NCBI GenBank assembly: GCA_023401925.1
Contig: JAEXDA010000029.1
Coordinates: forward strand, 1 to 64,000
Source of the DNA: Bacillota bacterium
GTDB taxonomy: Bacteria; Bacillota; UBA4882; UBA8346
Length of the DNA stretch: 64,000 nucleotides
Direction: 5' to 3'
Shown: one piece after another, positions 53,254-60,436 of the stretch
Layout of the letters: the number at the start of each line of letters is the position of its first letter
Position numbering within the stretch: the first letter of the stretch is position 1
Position numbers and translations under genes: made by a program
The notes under the pieces: model-generated
What the model was told of the DNA's origin: nothing
Databases searched by the model: none
Seen by the model: the letters and a program-made list of their open reading frames with translations, nothing else

Positions 53254-53292
53254 AGTTTAAAACGGAGCGTTAAATTTGAAAGGGGTGCTACG

Positions 53293-54015
53293 ATGGATCA
53301 AAGACCGAAGACGCCAACAATTGAAAATCTGTTACTCAATTCCGGCCTCCCGGGTCCCAGAGGAAATTTGGAACTACTTTATTCATTCGCCCATCGTGCC
53401 ACCGCTGGTGAAATTGAAGAATGTTTGGCCTATTATCATGATCATCTTAAAAACTCTCCGGAAGAGTTCGTGGTCATGTGCGGAATTGTCGGATATTGTA
53501 TTTTGAATCAGAATAACATCGAAGATACGATAGGGGAAATCAAGAGTTATGCTTCTCATGAGAGCTGGCGAATAAGAGAAGCGGTTGCCATCGGAATTCA
53601 AGAGATTGCTGAAAAAAATATGGCGGAGATAATGGATAGTCTGGAGAAATGGATGGATGGCAATGGTTTGGAAAAACGGGCCATAGTTGCCTCATTATGT
53701 GAACCCAAATTATTGAAAGTGAAATCCATCAAGCGCAGAATTTTAGATATCCTTACCCAAATAACGTTAGGGTTCACCATGAATAATACGAAGCTTTCCG
53801 ATCATCAGAGTGTGTTACGAAAAACTCTGGGTTATGGCTGGAGTGTAGTGATTGTTTCACTTCCGGAAGAGGGAAAAGCTGTGTTTGAAGATGTGGCCCA
53901 AAACCAAAATAAGCATATTCAATGGATAGTCAAAGAGAATTTAAAAAAGAATCGTTTACGGGTAATGGATGAGGAATGGGTTGAAAAGATGCTGATTAAG
54001 GAGACAAAGAAATGA
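53293..54015 (+). CDS. HEAT-repeat-like helical protein
   Basis: A 240-residue all-helical protein with several repeats of paired helices, each with conserved acidic and aromatic positions (for example EIKSYASHESWRIREAVAIGIQEIA and DVAQNQNKHIQWIVKENLKKNR). This is the style of HEAT or DNA-alkylation-repeat scaffolds. There is no signal peptide. ATG start with AAAGGGG upstream. It overlaps the VOC gene by 4 bases, so it is in the TetR operon. The specific function is not visible. Confidence 0.6.
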   Translation: MDQRPKTPTIENLLLNSGLPGPRGNLELLYSFAHRATAGEIEECLAYYHDHLKNSPEEFVVMCGIVGYCILNQNNIEDTIGEIKSYASHESWRIREAVAIGIQEIAEKNMAEIMDSLEKWMDGNGLEKRAIVASLCEPKLLKVKSIKRRILDILTQITLGFTMNNTKLSDHQSVLRKTLGYGWSVVIVSLPEEGKAVFEDVAQNQNKHIQWIVKENLKKNRLRVMDEEWVEKMLIKETKK

Positions 54016-54395
54016 AAGATTATGATAATTTCTTTTTACCTGCTAATGACCTGCATAAAGGCAAAGAATTCTATCAAGGAGTTTTGGGTCTGGATGTTAA
54101 GTTTGATTTTAGTAACCGGGGTATGATTGCATTTAAGGTTGGGGAGCAAGAACCGGCAATTATTCTTAAAACCCAGCCAAATGCCAAGCCTACGATTTGG
54201 TTTACAGTTGATGATGTTAAACAAGAATTCGACCGGTTAAAGACCAAGGGCGTCCGATTCTGTTCAGAACCGTTTCCCATTCGCACCGGATTGGCAGTCG
54301 AGTTTGAAGACCCATTTGGTAATCGCTTGGGAATTACGGATTATTCAGCTGTTCCGATAAAGACCAATGAAACTACTGTTGCGGGGAGAGATTGA
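54012..54395 (+). CDS. VOC family (glyoxalase-like) protein
   Basis: A 127-residue protein with two beta-alpha-beta-beta-beta units of the vicinal-oxygen-chelate fold. The stretches FFLPANDLHKGKEFYQGVLGL and WFTVDDVKQEFDRLKTKGV are typical, as is EDPFGNRLGITDY at the end. The family includes glyoxalases, dioxygenases and drug-binding proteins; the metal-binding residues are not clear enough to choose. It overlaps the upstream gene by ATGA, and the zinc-ribbon gene follows 2 bases after its stop. Confidence 0.82.
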   Translation: MKDYDNFFLPANDLHKGKEFYQGVLGLDVKFDFSNRGMIAFKVGEQEPAIILKTQPNAKPTIWFTVDDVKQEFDRLKTKGVRFCSEPFPIRTGLAVEFEDPFGNRLGITDYSAVPIKTNETTVAGRD

Positions 54396-54397
54396 AA

Positions 54398-54637
54398 ATG
54401 AAAACTTGTATTGCTTGTGGAATGCCTATGGAGAAAACGGAAGATTTCGCGATGGGAGATGTTACGAAGGATTATTGTGTTTATTGCGCGCGTCCTGACG
54501 GTGCCATGCAATCTTATGAAGAAAAATTGAAAGGTATGGCTGAGTTTATCGTGAAAACGCAGGGATTTGATGAAAAGGCAGCCCAAAGTGCCGCTCGGGA
54601 AATGATGGCAAAGCTTCCGGCTTGGCAGGGAAAATAA
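54398..54637 (+). CDS. Small zinc-ribbon protein
   Basis: A 79-residue protein. CIACGMPM near the N terminus and YCVYCAR at about residues 26-32 form a four-cysteine zinc ribbon of the putative zinc-ribbon family; the rest is a helix. I chose ATG at 54398, with GGGGAGAG upstream; a TTG at 54392 overlaps the VOC stop codon. It is last in the TetR operon. Confidence 0.8.
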   Translation: MKTCIACGMPMEKTEDFAMGDVTKDYCVYCARPDGAMQSYEEKLKGMAEFIVKTQGFDEKAAQSAAREMMAKLPAWQGK

Positions 54638-54708
54638 GTGATAAAGGATCAGGATGTCCTAAAATAAAATTTAGTGGAGTCAATATGAAGTAATTAGTTT
54701 TTTTATAG

Positions 54709-54737
54709 TTGATTTTTCCATCAAAAAGTATTATCAT
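54709..54737 (+). promoter_or_regulatory. Promoter of the SAM riboswitch-metA transcript
   Basis: TTGATT (54709-54714), 17 bases, TATCAT (54732-54737), about 20 bases before the riboswitch. Confidence 0.6.
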
Positions 54738-54757
54738 ATCAACTAAAATATAAAAGC

Positions 54758-54881
54758 GCTCTTATCCGGAGAGGGGAAGGGACTGGCCCGATGAACCCTC
54801 GGCAACTGAAAGCGGTTTGACAATTTGAAAGTCCGCCTCACAGTGCCAATTCCTGCAGGGGAAACCCGAGAGATGAGAGGA
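54758..54881 (+). promoter_or_regulatory. SAM-I (S-box) riboswitch upstream of metA
   Basis: The blocks CTCTTATCCGGAGAGG, GGGAAGGGACTGGCCCGATGAA, CGGCAAC, GTGCCAATTCCTGCAGG and GAGAGATGAGAGG occur in the S-box order. The first and last blocks pair as P1. AGATGAGAGG can also pair with CCTCTTCCTC of the terminator at 54921-54956, so it serves as the switch between antiterminator and terminator. Confidence 0.95.
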
Positions 54882-54920
54882 AAATGGAAAATTATAGCCG
54901 AGCTATCGCTTGGTTATAGA

Positions 54921-54956
54921 AACCTCTTCCTCGTGGAAGAGGTTTTTTTATTTTAA
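54921..54956 (+). terminator. Riboswitch-controlled terminator before metA
   Basis: AACCTCTTCC-TCGT-GGAAGAGGTT followed by TTTTTATTTT, 40 bases after the S-box aptamer and 41 before metA. This is the off-state structure of the SAM riboswitch. Confidence 0.95.
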
Positions 54957-54996
54957 TTTCAACCTGAACCATGAAGCAAAATTAGGAGGAGATAAC

Positions 54997-55914
54997 ATGC
55001 CGATTCGAATACCAAACAATCTACCAGCCACAGAGATTTTGGGCCGGGAAAATATCTTTGTAATGACAGAAGACCGGGCTCGCCATCAGGACATCCGCCC
55101 GTTAAAGATAGCGATTCTTAATTTGATGCCGACCAAAATCACCACAGAAACCCAGTTGTTACGATTGCTTGGGAATACTCCGCTCCAAGTGGAGGCGATT
55201 TTGCTTCAGCCCAAAAACCACCAGGCCAAGAACACGCCGGAAGAACATTTGAAGACTTTTTATAAAACCGTTGATGAGGTCGCTCATGAAAACTTTGATG
55301 GCTTGGTAATCACAGGAGCGCCGGTGGAGCAATTGGATTTCGAGGAAGTTGATTATTGGAAGGAACTGACTGAAATTTTGGATTGGGCCGATCACCATGT
55401 TTACTCAACCTTTTATATCTGTTGGGCGGCTCAAGCCGGACTTTTCTATCATTATAAGATTCCCAAGTATCCCTTATCCCAAAAAAAGTTTGGTGTCTTT
55501 GAACATACCGTCAATCAAAAATATACCAAATTATTGCGGGGGTTTGATGATGTTTTCCTGGCGCCTCATTCCCGTCATACCGAGGTGCGGCAGGCCGATA
55601 TCGAAAAAGTCCCTGGACTTGAGATTTTATCGACTTCTAAGGAAGCCGGGGTTTATATCGTAGTTTCCAACGATGAACGGAGGGTGTTTGTGACCGGACA
55701 TTCGGAATACGATCCGTTAACTCTAAAAGCCGAGTACGACCGGGATATTGCCAGAGGCATGCAGATTGATGTCCCGCGAAATTATTATCCCAACGATGAC
55801 CCCGGTAAGGAACCGATTGTAAAATGGCGGAGCCACGCTCATTTGCTTTATTTTAACTGGTTAAATTACTATGTATATCAAGGTACTCCTTATGACTTAA
55901 ATGACATCCGTTAA
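54997..55914 (+). CDS. metA: Homoserine O-acetyltransferase (MetA family)
   Basis: A 305-residue class I glutamine amidotransferase-like acyltransferase. The catalytic Cys142 is in TFYICWAAQ and the His of APHSRHTE is conserved. Residue 111, which sets acyl-CoA choice in this family (Gly for succinyl, Glu for acetyl), is Glu111 here (TGAPVEQ), so I call it an acetyltransferase. That fits the two MetY genes nearby, which use O-acetylhomoserine. I chose ATG at 54997 after AGGAGGAGATAAC; a start at 54910 would lie in the riboswitch terminator. Expression is controlled by the S-box upstream. Confidence 0.93.
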   Translation: MPIRIPNNLPATEILGRENIFVMTEDRARHQDIRPLKIAILNLMPTKITTETQLLRLLGNTPLQVEAILLQPKNHQAKNTPEEHLKTFYKTVDEVAHENFDGLVITGAPVEQLDFEEVDYWKELTEILDWADHHVYSTFYICWAAQAGLFYHYKIPKYPLSQKKFGVFEHTVNQKYTKLLRGFDDVFLAPHSRHTEVRQADIEKVPGLEILSTSKEAGVYIVVSNDERRVFVTGHSEYDPLTLKAEYDRDIARGMQIDVPRNYYPNDDPGKEPIVKWRSHAHLLYFNWLNYYVYQGTPYDLNDIR

Positions 55915-56009
55915 GAATTGGGTTTGTATTGGATCTTTTATAAAAATCATTTCGAAATGTATGTAACTTTTTAAATCCTTTTCGTTATGCAAAGTGATTT
56001 TAAACAGAG

Positions 56010-56036
56010 GCTGCTTCCCATTTTCGGGAAGCAGTT
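56010..56036 (+). terminator. Hairpin after metA
   Basis: CTGCTTCCC-ATTTT-CGGGAAGCAG followed by TTTG, about 100 bases after metA. It could end the metA transcript. A consensus-like TTGACA with TATAAT (about 56065-56090, spacer only about 15) lies between it and cysK. Confidence 0.6.
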
Positions 56037-56159
56037 TGCATTGAGAGGGAACTTTGCCAATATTGACAAAGCTTTCTTTTGGATATAATATCAAAATAAA
56101 ATAAGATGGACCAAGCTACGATCGATGGATGGAATTCTTTTTGCGGAGGTTTATGTTGA

Positions 56160-57095
56160 ATGTCCAAAATTGCCCAAAGTTTAACGGATTTAATCGGTAA
56201 CACTCCTTTACTGGAGCTTAGTAATTTTAACAAATTTCATGGACTCAGCGCCAGAGTAATTGCGAAACTGGAATATTTCAATCCCCTCGGTAGTGTAAAA
56301 GACCGGGTCGGTTTTGCAATGATTCAAGACGCCGAAGCAAAGGGCCTGATCAACAAGGATACGGTCATCATCGAGCCGACCAGCGGTAATACCGGCGTCG
56401 CTTTGGCTTTTGTCGCCGCATCCCGGGGCTACCGGTTGATTTTAACGATGCCGGATAGCTTCAGTATTGAACGGCGCAACCTGTTAAAAGCTCTGGGGGC
56501 TGAATTGGTCCTTACTCCAGGAGTTGAGGGAATGTCGGGCGCAGTGCGCAGAGCGAATGAATTGGCCGCTCAAAATCCCAATTCGTTTATTCCCGGGCAG
56601 TTTAAAAATCCGGCAAACCCGGAGATGCACCGGAGAACGACTGCCGAGGAAATCTGGCGCGATACCGACGGAAAAGTGGATATTTTTATTGCCGGCGTCG
56701 GTACCGGGGGTACCGTCAGCGGTGTTGGGGAAGGTCTGAAAAAGAAAAATCCCAAGATACAAATCATCGCTTTTGAACCTTTTGATTCTTCTGTTTTATC
56801 CGGAGGGCGGCCAGGGCCCCATAAACTTCAAGGCATTGGCGCGGGATTTGTACCCGAGGTTTTCAATCGCTCTATCGTTGATGAAATTGTTACTGTGAAG
56901 AGTGAAGATGCCTTTGCAACTGCCAGGCGGCTTGCAAAACAGGAAGGCTTATTGGTGGGCATAACATCAGGCGCAGCTGTATTCGTAGGAACTGAGGTTG
57001 CCAAACGTCCGGAAAATAAGGGAAAGACGATTGTGGTATTGTTGCCGGATACCGGGGAACGTTATTTATCGACTCCTTTATTCCAGGAAAGTTAA
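56160..57095 (+). CDS. cysK: Cysteine synthase A
   Basis: A 311-residue PLP enzyme that makes cysteine from O-acetylserine and sulfide. The PLP lysine lies in NPLGSVKDRVGF (about residue 44), the phosphate-binding loop is GTGGTVSGVG (about 177-186), and PTSGNTGVALAFVA holds the substrate loop. Length is normal. GGAGGT lies about 10 bases before the ATG. It stands between the SAM-controlled metA and the second metY, a sulfur amino acid group. Confidence 0.94.
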   Translation: MSKIAQSLTDLIGNTPLLELSNFNKFHGLSARVIAKLEYFNPLGSVKDRVGFAMIQDAEAKGLINKDTVIIEPTSGNTGVALAFVAASRGYRLILTMPDSFSIERRNLLKALGAELVLTPGVEGMSGAVRRANELAAQNPNSFIPGQFKNPANPEMHRRTTAEEIWRDTDGKVDIFIAGVGTGGTVSGVGEGLKKKNPKIQIIAFEPFDSSVLSGGRPGPHKLQGIGAGFVPEVFNRSIVDEIVTVKSEDAFATARRLAKQEGLLVGITSGAAVFVGTEVAKRPENKGKTIVVLLPDTGERYLSTPLFQES

Positions 57096-57126
57096 TTCGA
57101 GAAAGTGAATAATAATTTGTTTAAAA

Positions 57127-57163
57127 ACAAAACGATAACGCATCTCTTCGTTATCGTTTTGTT
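57127..57163 (+). terminator. Terminator after cysK
   Basis: AAAACGATAACG and CGTTATCGTTTT form a 12-bp perfect stem with an 8-base loop, followed by TGTTAT, 32 bases after the stop. The rest of the gap up to 57481 holds no gene I can see. Confidence 0.85.
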
Positions 57164-57481
57164 ATAGGATTGGGATTTTAATTGGGAGAATCCGGTGCCA
57201 TGGCGGACTTTCAGATTCGTTTGAAAAGATGCTTTGCACTTAAATGAAAAACGGGCTATCCTATTGCTTTTCACACACTGGGAGTGTGAATTCTCAAATT
57301 CATTTTGGAAATTTCATTTTCAACCGATTGATTCATCTACGGACTCCTTGGCAGAAGGGCTGTCAAAGATGTAATGTAGAAATAGTTTCTGAGAAAGTTC
57401 AATGACGGAATACCCTGTGATTTGAATAAATTAACGCCATTTTTCAAGATTTTCGAAGCAGTAACTTTGGAGGTTTGACTT

Positions 57482-58135
57482 ATGAGTTTCAGCGGTATCG
57501 TTTTCGATTTTAACGGCACTTTGTTTTGGGACACTCCCTTGCATAATCAGGCCTGGGATATTTTCATGCAGGAGCACAACCTGGAGCAGCTTACCGACGC
57601 CGAAAAGAATCAGAAAATGCATGGCAAGGCCAATCATGAGATCCTGCCGGTGCTGTTTCATAAAGAATTATCTCCTGCAGAGCTTGAAGGTTTCATTCAT
57701 AAAAAAGAAACCATCTACCAAGAACTTTGTTTGCAGCAGAAAATGGAATTAGCGCCGGGGGTCTTGCCGCTGCTCGATTTTTTAAAAGAGCGCCGAAAAG
57801 CTTTTACGATCGCCACCTCGTCCGGCATCGGTAACTTACGGTTTTATTTTGAACATTTTCATTTAAGCCGGTGGTTTGATTTTGAGCAGATTGTGTATGA
57901 TGATGGTTCACTCAAGAGTAAACCGGATCCGCAGATTTTTGAGGCGGCTATGGCTAAAATAGGAAAAGGCCCCAAAGATGTGGTTATATTTGAGGATTCA
58001 TTCGCCGGAATTTTAGCTGCTCAGAGAGCCCATCCAGGGAAGATAATTATCGTTGATTCGGTTCATGAAGATTATAGCAAGTGGAATTATCAGGTTATCA
58101 GGAGTTTTGTCGAGGTTGATAAGGAAATGTTTTGA
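57482..58135 (+). CDS. HAD-superfamily hydrolase, beta-phosphoglucomutase-like
   Basis: A 217-residue HAD hydrolase. Motif I FDFNGTLFWD (about residues 8-17) has Asn in place of the usual second Asp-flanking residue (DFNGT rather than DLDGT), so the acid/base residue at D+2 is Asn, which would impair normal phosphatase or mutase chemistry. Motif II is ATSSGIGNLR, motif III is KSKPDPQIF and motif IV is IFEDSFAGI. The cap is about residues 18-85. It stands alone before a nitroreductase remnant. Function unknown; inactive or altered catalysis is possible. Confidence 0.8.
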   Translation: MSFSGIVFDFNGTLFWDTPLHNQAWDIFMQEHNLEQLTDAEKNQKMHGKANHEILPVLFHKELSPAELEGFIHKKETIYQELCLQQKMELAPGVLPLLDFLKERRKAFTIATSSGIGNLRFYFEHFHLSRWFDFEQIVYDDGSLKSKPDPQIFEAAMAKIGKGPKDVVIFEDSFAGILAAQRAHPGKIIIVDSVHEDYSKWNYQVIRSFVEVDKEMF

Positions 58136-58165
58136 AAAACCGTGTATTGAGAATAAATGTAGGAG

Positions 58166-58371
58166 ATGGAACATTTGCTGGTGGAAGCCGTCAATTTGGA
58201 CCTGGATTTCTGCTGGGTCGCCTGGTTCCGACAAGATGATATCCGCCCCATTTTCAACATTCCTCGGGATAAATCGGGGTAGGAATCATTACCGGTTGGT
58301 TATGCAGATGAAAATCCAAACCCGCGGCCCAGAAAAAGCTTGAGGATATTCTTCATTATGAACATTGGTGA
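58166..58371 (+). pseudogene. Remnant of a nitroreductase-family gene
   Basis: An ATG with AGGAG upstream opens MEHLLVEAVNLDLDFCWVAW, then RQDDIRPIFNIPRDKSG and a TAG; after a frame change it continues SLPVGYADENPNPRPRK, then KKLEDILHYEHW and a stop. These are the C-terminal stretches of nitroreductases (lid, FMN loop, GYPDExPxxRPRKxLE). The N-terminal two thirds are gone and at least two frame changes occur. It is a decayed tail, not a small gene. Confidence 0.7.
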
Positions 58372-58492
58372 GGACGTCCACAACTGATATGGAGTGGGAA
58401 AAAAGTATTGATTATTTCTTTGTGACAGTCTATGATTATTTTAAATTCAGAGACGTATCTAATCATTGAAAGGGAGAAAAGAGGAAAATTCG

Positions 58493-59767
58493 ATGTCGAT
58501 GTCTGCATGGAGAATAGAAACCAAATGCCTCCAGGAGGGATACAAGCCTGGAAATGGTGAGCCGCGGGTACTTCCGATTTATCAAAGCACTACTTACAAA
58601 TATAACTCAACGGAACAGGTTGCCAAGTTATTTGACTTGACCGAACCGGGCCATATGTATAGCCGTATCAGCAATCCTACCGTGGCATGTCTTGAAAACA
58701 AGATTGCCGCCCTGGAGGGTGGCGTAGGTGCCCTTTGTACATCATCCGGACAGTCGGCTACCTTAAATGCCCTGCTGAACATTGGCGAATGCGGGGACCA
58801 TTTCGTATCCTCCAGCACCATTTATGGCGGGACCTATAACCTGCTGGCCATTACCATCAAAAGGATGGGGATCGAGGTTACCTTTGTCAATCCGGATAGT
58901 TCCGAGGAGGAGATTCAGAAGGCATTCCGTCCGAACACCAAGGCTCTCTTTGGAGAAACCATCGCCAATCCGAAAATCAACGTCCTTGATATCGAGAAAT
59001 TCGCGCGCATAGCCGGAAAAAATCAGGTTCCGCTGATTGTGGACAACACGTTCGCCACTCCGGTTCTTTGCCGGCCTTTTGAATGGGGCGCGGATATCGT
59101 GATTCATTCTACCACCAAATATATGGATGGACATGCCACCTGTATCGGCGGCGCGATCGTAGATTCCGGAAAATTCGATTGGACAAACGGCAAATATCCC
59201 TTGCTGACTACGGCCGATGCATCGTATCATGGGGTTGTTTATACCAAAGATTTCGGAGCTGCGGCCTATATCACCAAAGCCCGGGTCCAATATATGCGGG
59301 ATATTGGTAACTGTATGAGCCCCAATAATGCCTTTCTGACTAATTTAGGTTTGGAAACGTTACATATTCGAATTGAACGCCATTCGGAGAATGCTTTAAA
59401 AGTAGCCCGGTATTTAGAAGATAGTAATAAAATCATATCCGTCAGTTATCCCGGATTGGCTGAGGACCCCTACCATCGTCTGGCTGAAAAATATTTGCCG
59501 AAAGGATGCAGCGGGGTGATTTCATTCCGGATCAAGGGCGGTAGGGAAGGTGCGGTGAAATTTATGGATAGGTTGAAGATGGCCGCCATCGTGGTTCATG
59601 TGGCGGATGCCAGGACCAGTGTGCTCCACCCGGCCAGTTCCACCCACCGTCAAATGAACGACGAACAACTTTTACAAGCCGGAATTGAGCCGGATTTGAT
59701 CCGTTTTTCGGTGGGCCTCGAACATGTTGACGACATCCTCGAAGATATTGAACAGGCTTTGGAGTAA
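58493..59767 (+). CDS. Second O-acetylhomoserine sulfhydrylase-type PLP enzyme
   Basis: A 424-residue paralogue of the metY product at 45.9 kb. Motifs are KCLQEGYKPGNGEPRVLPIYQSTTY (first 20 residues of this are family-typical), MYSRISNPT, LEGGVGALCTSSGQSA, VDNTFATPVL, the PLP lysine in HSTTKYMDGHA and RFSVGLEHVDDI. The active-site differences from the first copy (STTKYMDGHA against SLTKWLGGHG) suggest a different thiol or acceptor, or methionine lyase activity. I chose ATG at 58493 with GAGGAAAATTCG upstream; a TTG at 58466 would be earlier. It lies upstream of a redox-active protein gene. Confidence 0.88.
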   Translation: MSMSAWRIETKCLQEGYKPGNGEPRVLPIYQSTTYKYNSTEQVAKLFDLTEPGHMYSRISNPTVACLENKIAALEGGVGALCTSSGQSATLNALLNIGECGDHFVSSSTIYGGTYNLLAITIKRMGIEVTFVNPDSSEEEIQKAFRPNTKALFGETIANPKINVLDIEKFARIAGKNQVPLIVDNTFATPVLCRPFEWGADIVIHSTTKYMDGHATCIGGAIVDSGKFDWTNGKYPLLTTADASYHGVVYTKDFGAAAYITKARVQYMRDIGNCMSPNNAFLTNLGLETLHIRIERHSENALKVARYLEDSNKIISVSYPGLAEDPYHRLAEKYLPKGCSGVISFRIKGGREGAVKFMDRLKMAAIVVHVADARTSVLHPASSTHRQMNDEQLLQAGIEPDLIRFSVGLEHVDDILEDIEQALE

Positions 59768-59847
59768 TCGTTTTTGGCGATTTGCATTGACAGGATGATT
59801 TTGGATTGTGAAAACCCAAGTATTAGTTTGCCGAGGGAGGGGATTGA

Positions 59848-60264
59848 ATGCTTTCCGAATTATTGAAAAGCGGTTATGGAAATGATCGGGATTTTAACTG
59901 TGCTGAAAAAATTTTATACGGGGCCAATGAAGCTTACCAACTAGGATTGAACAAGGAAGCTCTTAAATTATCCTCCGGTTTTGGAGGTGGAATGGCCATC
60001 GAAGGCACCTGCGGAGCTCTAACGGCTTCCATTATGGTGCTGGGACGGCTTTTTGTCAAGGACAACGCTCATGAGAGCACCCGGATCAAGGAACTAACGA
60101 AGGAACTGTTTGAGGAATACCGGAAGGCAATGGGGGATATTGACTGCGCCCCTTTAAAAGCAAAATACCGGACGGAAGCGATTGGATGCCGCGATGTCAT
60201 TTTCAAGGCGGCGGAGATTTTAGACGGAATGATAGCAAGAGAACGGAAAAAGGATCAACCATAA
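59848..60264 (+). CDS. C-GCAxxG-C-C family redox protein
   Basis: A 138-residue protein with four conserved cysteines in the family order: C18 (DFNCAEK), C55 in EGTCGALTASIMVLG (the GCAxxG-type stretch), C100 (DIDCAPL) and C113 (IGCRDVI). These probably bind a metal or cluster, or shuttle electrons; the family function is not established. ATG with GAGGGAGGGG upstream. It follows the second metY by 80 bases and may be co-transcribed. Confidence 0.85.
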   Translation: MLSELLKSGYGNDRDFNCAEKILYGANEAYQLGLNKEALKLSSGFGGGMAIEGTCGALTASIMVLGRLFVKDNAHESTRIKELTKELFEEYRKAMGDIDCAPLKAKYRTEAIGCRDVIFKAAEILDGMIARERKKDQP

Positions 60265-60436
60265 ACAATAATCCATGGATCGTTTATTCTCATGGGTTGA
60301 GATTCATTCCCAAGATGAAAATTACCTTTTTACTTTTGGGGTTTGGATATGAGAAAGGAGATTTGGCGCAGGATATCTCCTTTCCCTAATGCTTGGAAAG
60401 CCGTCAATCATGGGCTTTTTAATTTATAACGGCAAG

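Noticed and set aside
54997..55914. Homoserine O-succinyltransferase for metA
   Set aside because: Residue 111 is Glu, which marks acetyl-CoA use; the succinyl type has Gly there.
58053..58343. A small gene after the HAD hydrolase
   Set aside because: It is in the wrong frame relative to the nitroreductase remnant, which explains the region better.
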